NCBI GenBank assembly: GCA_023159155.1
Contig: JAJNNX010000018.1
Span: forward strand, 806,001 to 870,000
Direction: 5' to 3'
Length of the DNA: 64,000 nucleotides
Source: Ustulina deusta
Taxonomy: Eukaryota > Ascomycota > Sordariomycetes > Xylariales > Xylariaceae
Both the position numbers and the translations under genes were made by a program. Numbering within the stretch: position 1 is the stretch's first letter; every line of letters starts with the position of its first letter. Below, one piece after another: positions 32,342 through 42,139 of this stretch. The notes beneath the pieces were generated by a model. The model was given only the letters and a program-made list of their open reading frames with translations. It was not told the origin of the DNA and made no database searches.

Positions 32342-33727
32342 ATGGCGGCAACAGCAGTAAGCGCTTCGAATAACACGACGCGGCTACCTACATACCACCA
32401 ATTTCCGGAAACCAAATATGAACGTGAGGACCCTTGGAAACTCCTGAAATGGGCTTTTGAATGCCCTTGAGCCCCGTTTGACTAGTGGTTGATTAGTTGA
32501 CTGGGCCGAGCTTGCGACTCTGGATCTCTCCCAGTTCGACCAACCCGGCGGCAAGCAAAAACTCGCAACCCAACTCTTCGACGCCATACAGAAAATTGGT
32601 AATTAAATTTCGCCACTACACTCTACGAGGGGCCTATCATAATGACTCATGCAAACTAAAGGGTTCTTCTACATCATCAATTTCGGCCTGGATCAGGAGC
32701 AAGTAGATCAACAGTTCGCTATTGGCAAGGAGGTATTCCAACTGCCAACGGAGGAGAAACTCAAGTACCGCGCAGACCTCGAGAACGGCGGATACAATGG
32801 GTATAAGCCTCTCGGCATCCGGGAAGTACGTCCGGGAATCTTCGACAACACAGAAATCTACAACATCCCAAAGTTTATCCCGGAGCTTGCGCAGCCGCAC
32901 CCGGAGGTGATCAACCAGAACCGCCCGAGTATCGAGTTGTTCGCGAGGCACATCCACGATCACATCGTGAGCAAACTCCTTGTGCTGTTTGCGATTGTTC
33001 TGGAGCTCCCGGAGGATTTCTTCCTGCAGCGACATCGCTACGGAATCCGAAGCGACTGCCATTTGCGGTACATGAAGTACCACCACCGCACGACGGAGCA
33101 AAACAAGGTAAGATTTCCGAACCTCTTGATTATAATTTGAGAGTTTTGAGAGTAGGGGTTGATTGCGATTTGGCGTGCTTCTGTCTTCTTCTGCACCGAA
33201 ATTAATGCGAAGCTTTACGCACAATTGACGCCTGATCCCAGGCCCTAGAAAACGTCTGGGTCAAGGGCCACACTGACTTTGGGTCCTTGACTCTATTATT
33301 CCGACAACCTGTTGCCGCACTCCAAGTCCGCACACCTGAGGCGGAGTGGAAGTGGGTCAAGCCGTATCCGGGTAGCATCACTGTCAACCTCGCCGATTCG
33401 CTCGAGTTTCTCACCAATGGTTTCCTTAAAAGCAGCATCCACCGCGTTGTCGCACCCCCACCCGACCAAGCCGACATTGATCGGCTTGGGGTACTGTATT
33501 TTGTGAGGCCAGAGGACAACCTAGAGCTGAAACCGGTCATCAGCGATGTACTGGCGCGTCTGGGTTACAATACTGTCACTGATAACAGTGCCGTGGGCAT
33601 CACGGCGGGAGAGTGGGTGAAGGCCCGCGTGACGAAGAATGTAAGCCGGGCGGGTGAGACCACGGCTAGGAGCGACGTTAATGAAGAGGAGGTTGTCAAG
33701 GGGAAGTCGGTCAAGTACTACGATTAG
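32342..33727 (+). CDS. 2-oxoglutarate/Fe(II)-dependent oxygenase
   Basis: Four exons: 32342-32423, 32497-32598, 32662-33107 and 33242-33727; the spliced frame is 371 residues with matching phases. The N-terminal half has LPTYHQFPETKYE, ATLDLSQFDQPGGKQ, then GFFYIINFGL and PTEEKLKYR (non-heme dioxygenase N-domain). The C-terminal jelly roll has the iron ligands H220-x-D222 in KGHTDFGSLTLLF and H277 in SSIHRVV, plus R291 where the 2OG-binding arginine sits. This is the isopenicillin-N-synthase-like superfamily; the substrate cannot be read from sequence. It is divergent from the Dal5-type transporter and next to the lyase fusion, which hints at a shared pathway (inference). The start at 32342 is the first ATG in frame and gives a family-like N-terminus only after removal of the 73-nt first intron. 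Confidence 0.85.
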
Positions 33728-33974
33728 TTCTACGTATTCATTTGGGAATACATAAGCCCCTTTAGCACGCTGTTGTCTGCCTAGTTCTGCATGCGCGTGG
33801 GCGACAGTCTACTAGCACAGCAAAATAAGAGAGTAATAAGCACGTATAGCATGATCTATCAAGATCCGGCCAATATTAGGATATGGCAGAACCCATTGAT
33901 CGTATAGACTACAATACAATTAAATTATTTAAATCGAGCTACCACCTTCCATAGAAACGTAGAGACCTATTCTT

Positions 33975-34125
33975 TCTTATTGAAGTGGACAACTGTAATT
34001 GACATCACTCACCCTATGAGTGTATTGCGTTGCCCCTATAATACTATGAGATAGGCCAAACCTATACTTCCTAGCATAATTATTGCTTTTTTCTCTTGGG
34101 GAATCAGACGATCAAGTAAAGAAGA
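33975..34125 (+). repeat. LTR-like degraded repeat, copy B (plus orientation)
   Basis: Relative of copy A at 25880-26060 in the opposite orientation. The shared order is GAAGTGGACA (33981-33990), an ATTGCG-TTGCCC stretch, GAGATAGGCC-AACCTA-ACTTCCTAG (34048-34073), CTCTTGGG and GATCAAG. Decay is stronger than in copy A. It lies 250 bp after the 2OG oxygenase stop. Confidence 0.55.
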
Positions 34126-34407
34126 TAAAATATATGAATTTATCTGCAGTGCTAGCTAAGGAGGTGGGTGTTTTTTTTTCTTTTTTTCCCGCGTGAAAAT
34201 AAACGCCTATGGTGTTTAATATATCCCTTATGAGTGAAGCTATCAAGTGGCTCATGCATGTACTAAGCCTCCGTGGTCCACTCACACCACTTCATTATGT
34301 GGTTAGATTTCACCCTCTTCTTCCGACATCATATCACAACCTTTCGAGCGGTCGTCCTGATGCGCCGCCATCATCACATACTGGCGGACATCCGCTTCCC
34401 CCAGTAA

Positions 34408-34746
34408 GCCGATATCCCCTACATCATTGTTCGCAAGGATCGGCATATCAAGCTGCGCGCCTTCCGGCGCGACCTTGATGACTCGGAAACACGCATTGCC
34501 AAGGCCATCCAGACTTGTGGAGGCGCTGCTATATTCCGTCGGAACAATTATGTAGTGGCAGCCTATCAGATTCTTTCCACCCCGACCAATCCGTCTGGCA
34601 AATTCGAGGTCAATTTGCTCATTAGAGATTCTCTACCCCCCATACGCAATGTCCCGAAGAATTTTGGCGTTGTGGGATCGCATTGTCAGCAGAAGGGCAT
34701 GACAGGAACAGAGATGAAGCCCATCAATCAGCCTGCCAAAACGTAG
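34408..34746 (+). pseudogene. Unidentified interrupted coding frame
   Basis: A 112-codon open stretch (ADIPYIIVRKDRHIKL ... GGAAIFRRNNYVVAAYQIL ... LIRDSLPPIRNVPKNFG) has protein-like composition. The same frame continues upstream to an ATG at 34360 (MRRHHHILADIRFPQ) but is cut by a TAA at 34405. No splice sites bridge the stop. I recognise no family. It may be a decayed gene or the tail of a longer one. Confidence 0.35.
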
Positions 34747-35505
34747 CTAATTGTTCCCCGAGAGAGCTGAAGCCTTCTTAGACGGCTTGCGACATGCAAC
34801 TATCTTGGAAGTCTAGACTAAGATTATCGGGCTCCTTTCATTATATGCGCACTATTTGTTAATTCTAGTTCGGGCTCGTATTCTTTGCATGTATGCTTCC
34901 GATGCAACGACATTGTTTGCAATTTCACTTCTATCGCACATCAGCATCGGCCAATACACATCTCATCTAATCATACACTTTACTCTCCCGAATAGCATCC
35001 GATAGCGGCTACGCGCAGTCTCATATCATGGCTTACTACTTCCCTTCGCTTTAGTCTGAAAGGATGACTAGGGAAAACAAATCAGAGAGATTCTTTTGTG
35101 TTTTGATTCGACAGACATATCGTCACTCAGCATGTACCCGACGGATAGCCGTATAATTCTCGCGTCTTTCCGCATATAAGTGCGTGGTGTCTCTTATCTT
35201 AAAATTCTAGGCTCGGTAGCTTACAGGATTATCAGGATATGGTGGTATTTGTCTTTTCCCCGCTGCCTTTTGAGTGTTTGCTCTGTTTGACCTGGCTTTC
35301 GATTCAAACTCATTAACAAACTCGTAGCTGGGGCATTTTCAAAGGGAGGGAAAGACATATAAAGGGCAAAGTTCCCTCTCCCGTTACTTGGTTCGTAAGA
35401 TCACCGCATCTCCAAATCCAACCTCACACATACATCACAGTGTATTTCACATCCCTACACGCAAACATCTACTCAAACCACACTTCACCAAGCCATCTAT
35501 CAACC
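34747..35505. other. Intergenic, promoter of the SMP-type gene
   Basis: No coding frame seen. The last 120 bp are pyrimidine-rich with repeated CACA/TCAC words, typical of a 5' leader of an expressed stress gene. Confidence 0.4.
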
Positions 35506-35804
35506 ATGCCTGGAAATAAAGGACAGGGAAGTGCTATGACGCCTTCTGATGCCTCCCGTATCCAATCTGGCCAGGTTTGTCTCTCCACCACCATTGACAC
35601 ACTACGTCCGCAAGGAGGAGTTTCTCACACGAGACCTAGGCACGCAGCGGCGGCGATATGTCGTCCGGTGGCTTCGCCGCGCGAGCCCAATCCGCCGGCG
35701 CTCGGAATGAGAACACCGGGTACTCGTCCTATGGTCACCAGACCAACAGCGGCCAGGGCGGTGGTGATGGCTCGAACACTGCTTCCGGTCAAGGAAAGAA
35801 GTAG
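35506..35804 (+). CDS. Small SMP (seed maturation protein)-type stress protein
   Basis: Two exons, 35506-35574 and 35640-35804 (donor GTTTGT, acceptor GACCTAG), give 77 residues in phase. The protein begins MPGNKGQGSAMTPSDASRIQ and continues GGDMSSGGFAARAQSAGAR, the conserved core of the SMP-type domain of small fungal proteins, followed by a Gly/Ser/Gln-rich low-complexity tail ending GQGKK. Such proteins are hydrophilic, disordered and often induced in spores or under desiccation (family knowledge). Without splicing the frame is different and meaningless after residue 23, which is why exon 2 was assigned. Promoter is compact and pyrimidine-rich. Confidence 0.78.
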
Positions 35805-36967
35805 TTTGCCCGCGTGACCACTTAAAGTGCGGTTGAGACTTTTGATGCGGACAAAGGGTTAGCAGAGACGAATAGGAAGGGGAGAGAAAAGAAACCTTGA
35901 AGATTCTGAGTCGGTTACGTGTAATCAAATGCAGAAATGTAGTGATAATCGCCAAAGGGTTTTGATGCCATCTGCTTAGTTCGAGTCTGTATGCCCAAAA
36001 CGTTCATGATATTGGGCGAAATCGCCGTGTCCTGGCCTCATGGACGGAATTATTTGTAGCGCTGATATTTCATCCAACAGTCTATAAATCCTTTCTTCTC
36101 TTGCTTGTTGATATGTCTTTTTACCCACGCAACTGTGGGTGTGTTCAGAGCACCGATGTTCTGGTTTCATCTCCGTTACAATGCTTCTTGGCGTGCGCTT
36201 GGTCATCGTCATGGCCATAACCGCCCTGTTCGTGGCACAAGCGGGATACTTGCGCTGTTCGAATACATGGCATGCTGTAGCTCAGTTCATCGCAAGTGGA
36301 GAGCTAGAGGATGTCCTCGATCGGAGTAACAACGCGAGGGATAGTTTGATCACAAAAGCTCTCAAGCGAGGCAAAAGAGGACTTCGTAAAAACTAGGGCT
36401 AACAAGTGGTAGTAACCGGGTACAAATTCTGAAGCAAGATGTAACGAGGAAAGGCTGAGTGGGCATCTATAATTGCGCCGTGTGGGAAAGATGAACAGAC
36501 GAGGTGCCGGGCGCTGGCTCTGGAAGAGTAAAACCCGTGCATAATGAATCAAAGCCCATCAGGTGGCAGTTCTAGAGAAGCCGAAAATAGTAAACACCTA
36601 GGTATGGAAGCCTCCAACTACGGCGGTTTTGGGATCCGAAAATAGAGTCCTTCATATCATCTATGACCCACAAGGGGGTGCACCCTTCCATAATAAACGG
36701 AAGAAATTAGTTCAATTTAGCTTATACGTATAGGTTACGGTTGAATAGTCTAACTTTATACCAATTAAAATGTTTCCCCATACGAGCATCAAACACGTTG
36801 ATATTTTCTACAGTATCTTAGATCATTTGGTCCTTAATTACGGAGGAGAAACACATAACAAAAGAAATCATCGCACATATACGTATTAGACGTTTAATGA
36901 CCGTAGTGATGAACAGTAAGCTATGGCTATTGCTTCACTCTGCATGTAGTATAGGGCAATTTGACGT
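35805..36967. other. Intergenic between convergent SMP gene and FRS2
   Basis: A plus-strand frame at 36181-36396 begins with a hydrophobic segment (MLLGVRLVIVMAITALFVAQ) and could be a tiny secreted or membrane peptide, but it lacks any family resemblance. Nothing else recognised; AT content rises from 36,640 on. Confidence 0.3.
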
Positions 36968-39084
36968 TTAAGCTTTCTCTAATCGTACGGCCGGATTCTT
37001 CTGCACAAAATTCAAATCCACCCTATGACCTAGCAAGTCACGAATGTTGTTAATGCCATACCGGATCATAGTTGGACGTTCTAGCGACAGTCCCCAGCCA
37101 TACACACGCATGTCCTTACTATCAACAGCGGTTAGTCACTTCTAGTATCACTCAAAATATAGCGGAAGCTTAGTGACCAAGCTAGTGGAGGGAATCAAAT
37201 GCCTGTGGGATGTGTACTCACGGCAAACCCATCGCCTCAAGCATTTCAGGTCGGAACATTCCACTGTTTCCTATCTCGACAATCTTCCCGAGGCCGGGAT
37301 CTAGGATTAGAGCATTAGCCTTTCGGAAAGTAACAACAACAACGAGACAGCTTTTCCGAGGCCCGCATCTAATTGCCATCAGGTATGGTGGATATGGCAG
37401 GATGCTAGCATAAAAAAGGAGATTTTCAAAGCATCAAGAAAAAATGAGCCTGTGCGGGTAGTTAGAGATAACATACGATATGAAAATATCTCCATGCTTG
37501 GCTCAGTATCTAGATGCACAAGATCAGTGTGCATTCCAAGTGTGAGGTATGGGAAGTACATACAGGGGTTGTATGCCGGTTTATACTGGAGGCCTGTGAT
37601 GCCCATCTTGCCGAAGAAATGATCCATGAACTAAAGTGATCAGTTTTTGTGTGCGCCACAGGCCAGTGAGAGACGAACCGCCATAAGACCGCCAAGTGTT
37701 AAATCATAATCGGCGATTATACCCTCAACTTGGTGGAACTCGGCGAGATGAGTATTGTCGACAGTTTCGTTGCGAAAGACGCGGTCAATCGAGAAATAAC
37801 GCGCAGGGGGAGGGCGGCCATCGGGTCCCTTGCTGGCTGCTAGTTTGTGCAGCATACTCGCGCTCACGGAAGTCGTGTGAGTCCGTAGGACCAACCGCAG
37901 CGCCTCATCCCCCGACCACGGGTACCGGTACCCAATTGAGCCATACTTGCCATCCTAGCATCTATTAGTAGTCAGTAAAAAAAGAGAGAGCGACAACTTC
38001 TGACTCACTTGATGCACAGCTTTCACGTTTTCCCAGTGCGTGTGATCAGATGGCATGCCAGCGATCACTGGGTCAGAGGTATAGAACTATGGGACGTTGG
38101 TTAGTACATTCCAGGAGCAAGAAGGAAAGCGGCTTGCCGTGTCTTGTAAGTCGCGGGCGGGGTGTTGCTGCGGCACAAAAAGGGTGTCAAAGTTCCAGAA
38201 ACACGACTCGACAAAGCTGCAACGCCAGTAAGCATCTGTAAGTATCTCTAGTGGGTAACCATGGGCCGAGTACTTGTCTGTAGGCATCTCCTCAAACCCC
38301 ATTTCAAAGAAGATATTCCTGATCTCAGCGCGCACTTTCTGCAGTGGATGTAATGCACCTGCTTGTTGATCGGCTCCTAATGCCTCGAAATTGTAAGGCT
38401 TGAAGGTAGCCGTCTTCCACGAATCATTCGCTAGCATTTCAGCCGTCAGGTCGGTGGCTTCTTCGGGTATCTCGAGGGCAAAGTTGGGTCCCTTGTCTAT
38501 CTTGAAGCCGATCACCTTCTGAATTCTGATGAGCTTGCGTTTCTTGAGGTCGGCGAGGGCTTTCTGGTCGGCGAGGGTTCGGCTCGTCTTGATGGATAGC
38601 AACTGCTCCCTGGTGGCATCGTGGATGGAGTCGGGTACGGCCTTGAGCTTGCCGTCTAGAAATCGCGTGTTAGTAACGGGGATGTGAGTGACCATGCCAT
38701 GTCTCGTCTACCTTTGGTTTTGGTGATCCACTTGTCCTTGAAGGCCTTCCCCTGGCCAAGTTTGGAGATGTTCTTGTCGCCAATGGTCTTTTCCAGCTCC
38801 TGAACTGTGAGCCCGTCGACAGCAGTCCGTAACGCCTCAAAGACACGGGCCTCGTGGCTCCCATGAGCAGCAATCAGCTCGCCTTCGGGCTCTAGGTGGA
38901 CCTCTTCGCGCTGAGTGGTCGCATACTCAACCATACGCCGCGAAGCCAATCTGTCGAGCGCTGCTTTCAGATCGGCGAAGTTGGAAGCTGGGAAGGCCTC
39001 GCTGGATAGGAGAGGTGCCGTCTTGTCGAGTGCGTGGAGGATTTGAGAAGGCAGGTCACCCCCTTCTACCAGAGGGGTCGCCAT
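36968..39084 (-). CDS. FRS2: Cytosolic phenylalanyl-tRNA synthetase alpha subunit
   Basis: Charges tRNA-Phe in the cytosol as an alpha2-beta2 enzyme. Nine exons: 38712-39084, 38274-38655, 38138-38216, 38009-38086, 37679-37954, 37564-37630, 37477-37509, 37222-37300, 36968-37118. All phases fit and give 505 residues, close to yeast Frs2. The N-terminal DNA/tRNA-binding helical domains are followed by the class II core: [46 protein letters not shown] (motif 2 region), [20 protein letters not shown], and the C-terminal [20 protein letters not shown] (motif 3). Intron 3 (38087-38137) has a GC donor (GCAAGC) and a normal AG; the other introns are GT-AG. Divergent from the second 2OG oxygenase, with 744 bp between starts. 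Confidence 0.95.
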
Positions 39085-39828
39085 GGTTGATGTTTCCGCT
39101 GCTGTGAGTCAGAAATGTGTGAATACCCAATTCCTGAGGGAAACGTACTTGGAGGGGCAAACGGCGAGCCCCACCATGCGGATAAGATAACCGATTCCCG
39201 AGTACCTAGGTACAAGTATCAAGGGTTCCGTTTTTTCTCAAAACGGTGGTATCCCTGCTTCGGTACCGTAATTAAAAAGTGGACCGCCGCACCGCCATCG
39301 GTACTGGACCAAGTGTTCTGGGCCTAACCTCTTTCTCCCCCTTCATCATCTTTTCTTAAATCTTTTCATCTCTTCTAAAGACTATGCGCATTATTTAGTA
39401 TACTATTTCTATACCCATTTCACATAGCTTGCTCCACGAAGCTGATTGATGCGCGCTTCATTTATACTACTGAGCAGAAAAGTATAATGTTCAAATACGC
39501 TGATATCTTGGCATGCATGGTATTTTCGATGGCGCTCATTACATGTACCTATGTCATGGCCGTGAAAATGGCGTGCTAGTAGCAGCCCGGGAATATGGGG
39601 TCCGGTGTGGTCCGATGTAGACCGATGCGACCGAACAGAGCCACAAGTGCCGTGTTGCGGAGAGCGACTTTCGATGATGTAAATATCCACGTGGTTTTGA
39701 ATAGGTGTGCAGTTGGGTGAGCAATAGCGCGCTCACCCAGCAACCCAAGTATTGAATTACATACCGGATGACACAGAAAGATCCAGTCCGTCCATGCCAT
39801 ATTGAATCCTGACCCAAGACCATCCAAC
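39085..39828. promoter_or_regulatory. Divergent FRS2 / 2OG oxygenase intergenic region
   Basis: 744 bp between two divergent start codons. A TACCTAGGTA palindrome sits at 39205-39214, near FRS2. Open frames reading into it from the right on the minus strand are antisense extensions of the 2OG gene's frame. No gene recognised. Confidence 0.45.
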
Positions 39829-40980
39829 ATGACCACCTCATTCGCGAGCATCCCGACGATAGATATCTCGCTGGCCAGCCATCCCGCCACGCGCCCGCGT
39901 TTACTCGCGGACCTCCGCCACGCTGTCGTCGACGTCGGCTTCCTCTACGTCTCAAACCACGGCGTTCCCTCGGCCGTCATCTCGGATGTCGTGAGCGCAC
40001 TCCCCCGGCTCTTCGGGCTCGACGAAGCGGCCAAGCGCGCCGTGGCCCTCGAGAACTCGCCGCATTTCCTCGGGTACAGCGGGGTCGGGAGCGAGACCAC
40101 GGGCGGCGCCGTCGATCTGCGGGAACAGTTCGAGTTCGCGACGGAGCTGCCCGCGACCTGGCGCGAGGGCTTGCCGTTGTACGAGTGTCTGCGGGGTCCG
40201 AACCAGGTCGGTTGTTTATTTGGTCTTCCGTTTATCTCGGCCGTGAAGCCGCGTGCGACGGCTCTGGATACATGTCATCCCACTTACTGTGATTCATAGT
40301 GGCCGAATGGCGATGCGAAACTGCGCGGCGTCATCGAGAGATACATATCCGAGCTGTCGCAGCTGGGCGAGCGATTCCTTGATCTTGTGGCCCGAGCCCT
40401 CTCGCTGCCAAGCGGCACGTTCCAGCCGTTTCTCTCAGACCAGCACCGCCTAAAGCTCGTGCACTACCCTGAATGCTCTTCGAGCTCTTCGGGCCAGGGT
40501 GTCGGGCCACACAAGGACTCGTCGGGCTGGTGGACGTTCCTCCTGCAGGCCTCGCCGCCTGAGGTGAAAGGTCTGCAAGTGCTGAATAAAGCCGGGTCAT
40601 GGGTCGATGTGCCCGTGGTAGAAGGGGCGTTTGTCGTGAATATTGGACAGGCTTTCGAGGTCGTCACGGGAGGGGTATGCAAGGCGACGACGCATCGCGT
40701 CCTCTCGGGACAGCGCGAGAGATTCAGCGTGCCGTTCTTCCAGGGGGTTAGGAGGGATCTGACAAAGGCCGAGGCCGTTGGCACGCTAGAGGCGCACTTC
40801 GCCGGCATCAAAGGGAACGAGTCTAGCGAAGGCAGCCAGATAGACTCGGCGTTTTTGAGAGGCAAATATGACACGTGGGGCGAGTCGCAGCTTCGAACGA
40901 AGGTTCGCAGCCATCGTGAGAATGGCAAGAAATTCTACGGTGAGTTATATGAGCAGTACATAAATGATGATATTCCCTAG
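39829..40980 (+). CDS. Second 2-oxoglutarate/Fe(II)-dependent oxygenase
   Basis: Two exons, 39829-40206 and 40300-40980, give 352 residues. Begins MTTSFASIPTIDISL; the N-domain has VGFLYVSNHGVP, HFLGYSGVGSETT and DLREQFEFATELP. The core has iron ligands H197-x-D199 in GPHKDSSGWWTFLLQ and H258 in KATTHRVL, and R267-x-S269 (RFSVPFF) for 2-oxoglutarate, so the active site is complete. The isopenicillin-N-synthase-like group includes ethylene-forming, flavonoid and antibiotic enzymes, but the substrate of this one is unknown. GC content is clearly higher than in the neighbouring intergenic DNA. It shares no close similarity with the 32342 gene beyond the family fold, so they are not recent duplicates. 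Confidence 0.88.
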
Positions 40981-42139
40981 AACTTAGGGTCTTCATTACA
41001 TCTATTAGCACCTACCAAATCCGTTGCTAGGGAGCCACTCTGTCAAAAACCCCCCCTCTTTATCCCTTTATCCTGACTCAACTACCCCGTTATGAAGCCC
41101 TCGAACTTTTCCCATCCCACCTTCGCCGTGGGCATAGGGTAATCGATCTAAACGGAGATAAAGTAGAAGCCATCGTGATGCGGTGGTAGTGATGATAGCA
41201 ATGGAAAGATTGACGGCTTCGTAAAATTATAGTAGTGGGCAAAAGAAATTCCTTACGGGTGAAACCCTCCACCAGCTTCGTCTCTGCCGCCTCATCATGA
41301 TCAGTCTATTCGTAGCTCTCTCTCTTGACATTTAATGTTTCTAACTTATCTCTTGGATTATCGATTTTGGCAGTCAAATGTCAGGTGTTCGACATCTCAC
41401 CTTACTGGGCACGCTTTCTTGTTCAGCAACTATCACAATAATGAGAGCATGAGATGACAAGGACAAAATATCAGACTGTTCTGGTCATCCTTGCCGGAGG
41501 GTATATCACTTCATCCAGTTTTATACAGACGATAGTACATTGCGCCGTGCTGTATTCCCAATACAGCTACATTACGCAGGGTATAGTACCTGAAAACATT
41601 TCACGCCTTCTATATAAAAACCATACAAGCTTGCCGGAGGAACCGGTCTCCTGCAGAATCGAAGCCTATGGTTCAAAAGATCATGTTCCTGTGAGCCGCC
41701 AGCCCAACTATGGTAAAATTAAATTGGAGGATTCTCCGCCCAGACACGTCACATGCTTCAGGCAGTTTCGTGCCATCATGTTTGATGTTTGGGAAGAGAT
41801 TCCTGTTAACGCCGTTCAATGATGCCGTGTTCGAAAAGGGATGATATGTTCATTTTTGATATGCTCAAATGTAAAATGCAACCGGACGCCGTGATCATGA
41901 ATACGGTGTTGAAGCAGGAAGGAACTCAAACTGCCAGCAAGATGAGCCTTGGAGCTTGGTGAGAGGGGTTGATAAGCAGAGTAGACGAAGGGGTTTGCCA
42001 AGGATGCAAGTAATATGAGGCAATAAGCTACCTCATGTGCGAAGTTTTTCAAGATTTCTTGTTGCCGCTCTTGTCTTGTCTTCAAGGTCTTCCATTCCTT
42101 GGTTGATGCCAGAGGGAAACCTTGTGCGGCTGCGTCAAG
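40981..42139. other. Intergenic, 1.2 kb, no gene recognised
   Basis: 3' flanks of two convergent genes. A minus-strand exon-like piece (41257-41302, ending at a GTAAGG donor) was noted but could not be extended into a gene. The plus-strand frame 41454-41822 has no coding character that I can support. Confidence 0.35.

Noticed and set aside
41230..41302. Exon-like piece on the minus strand (reads EAAETKLVEGFT before a GTAAGG donor)
   Set aside because: No convincing start exon or downstream exon could be joined in phase.
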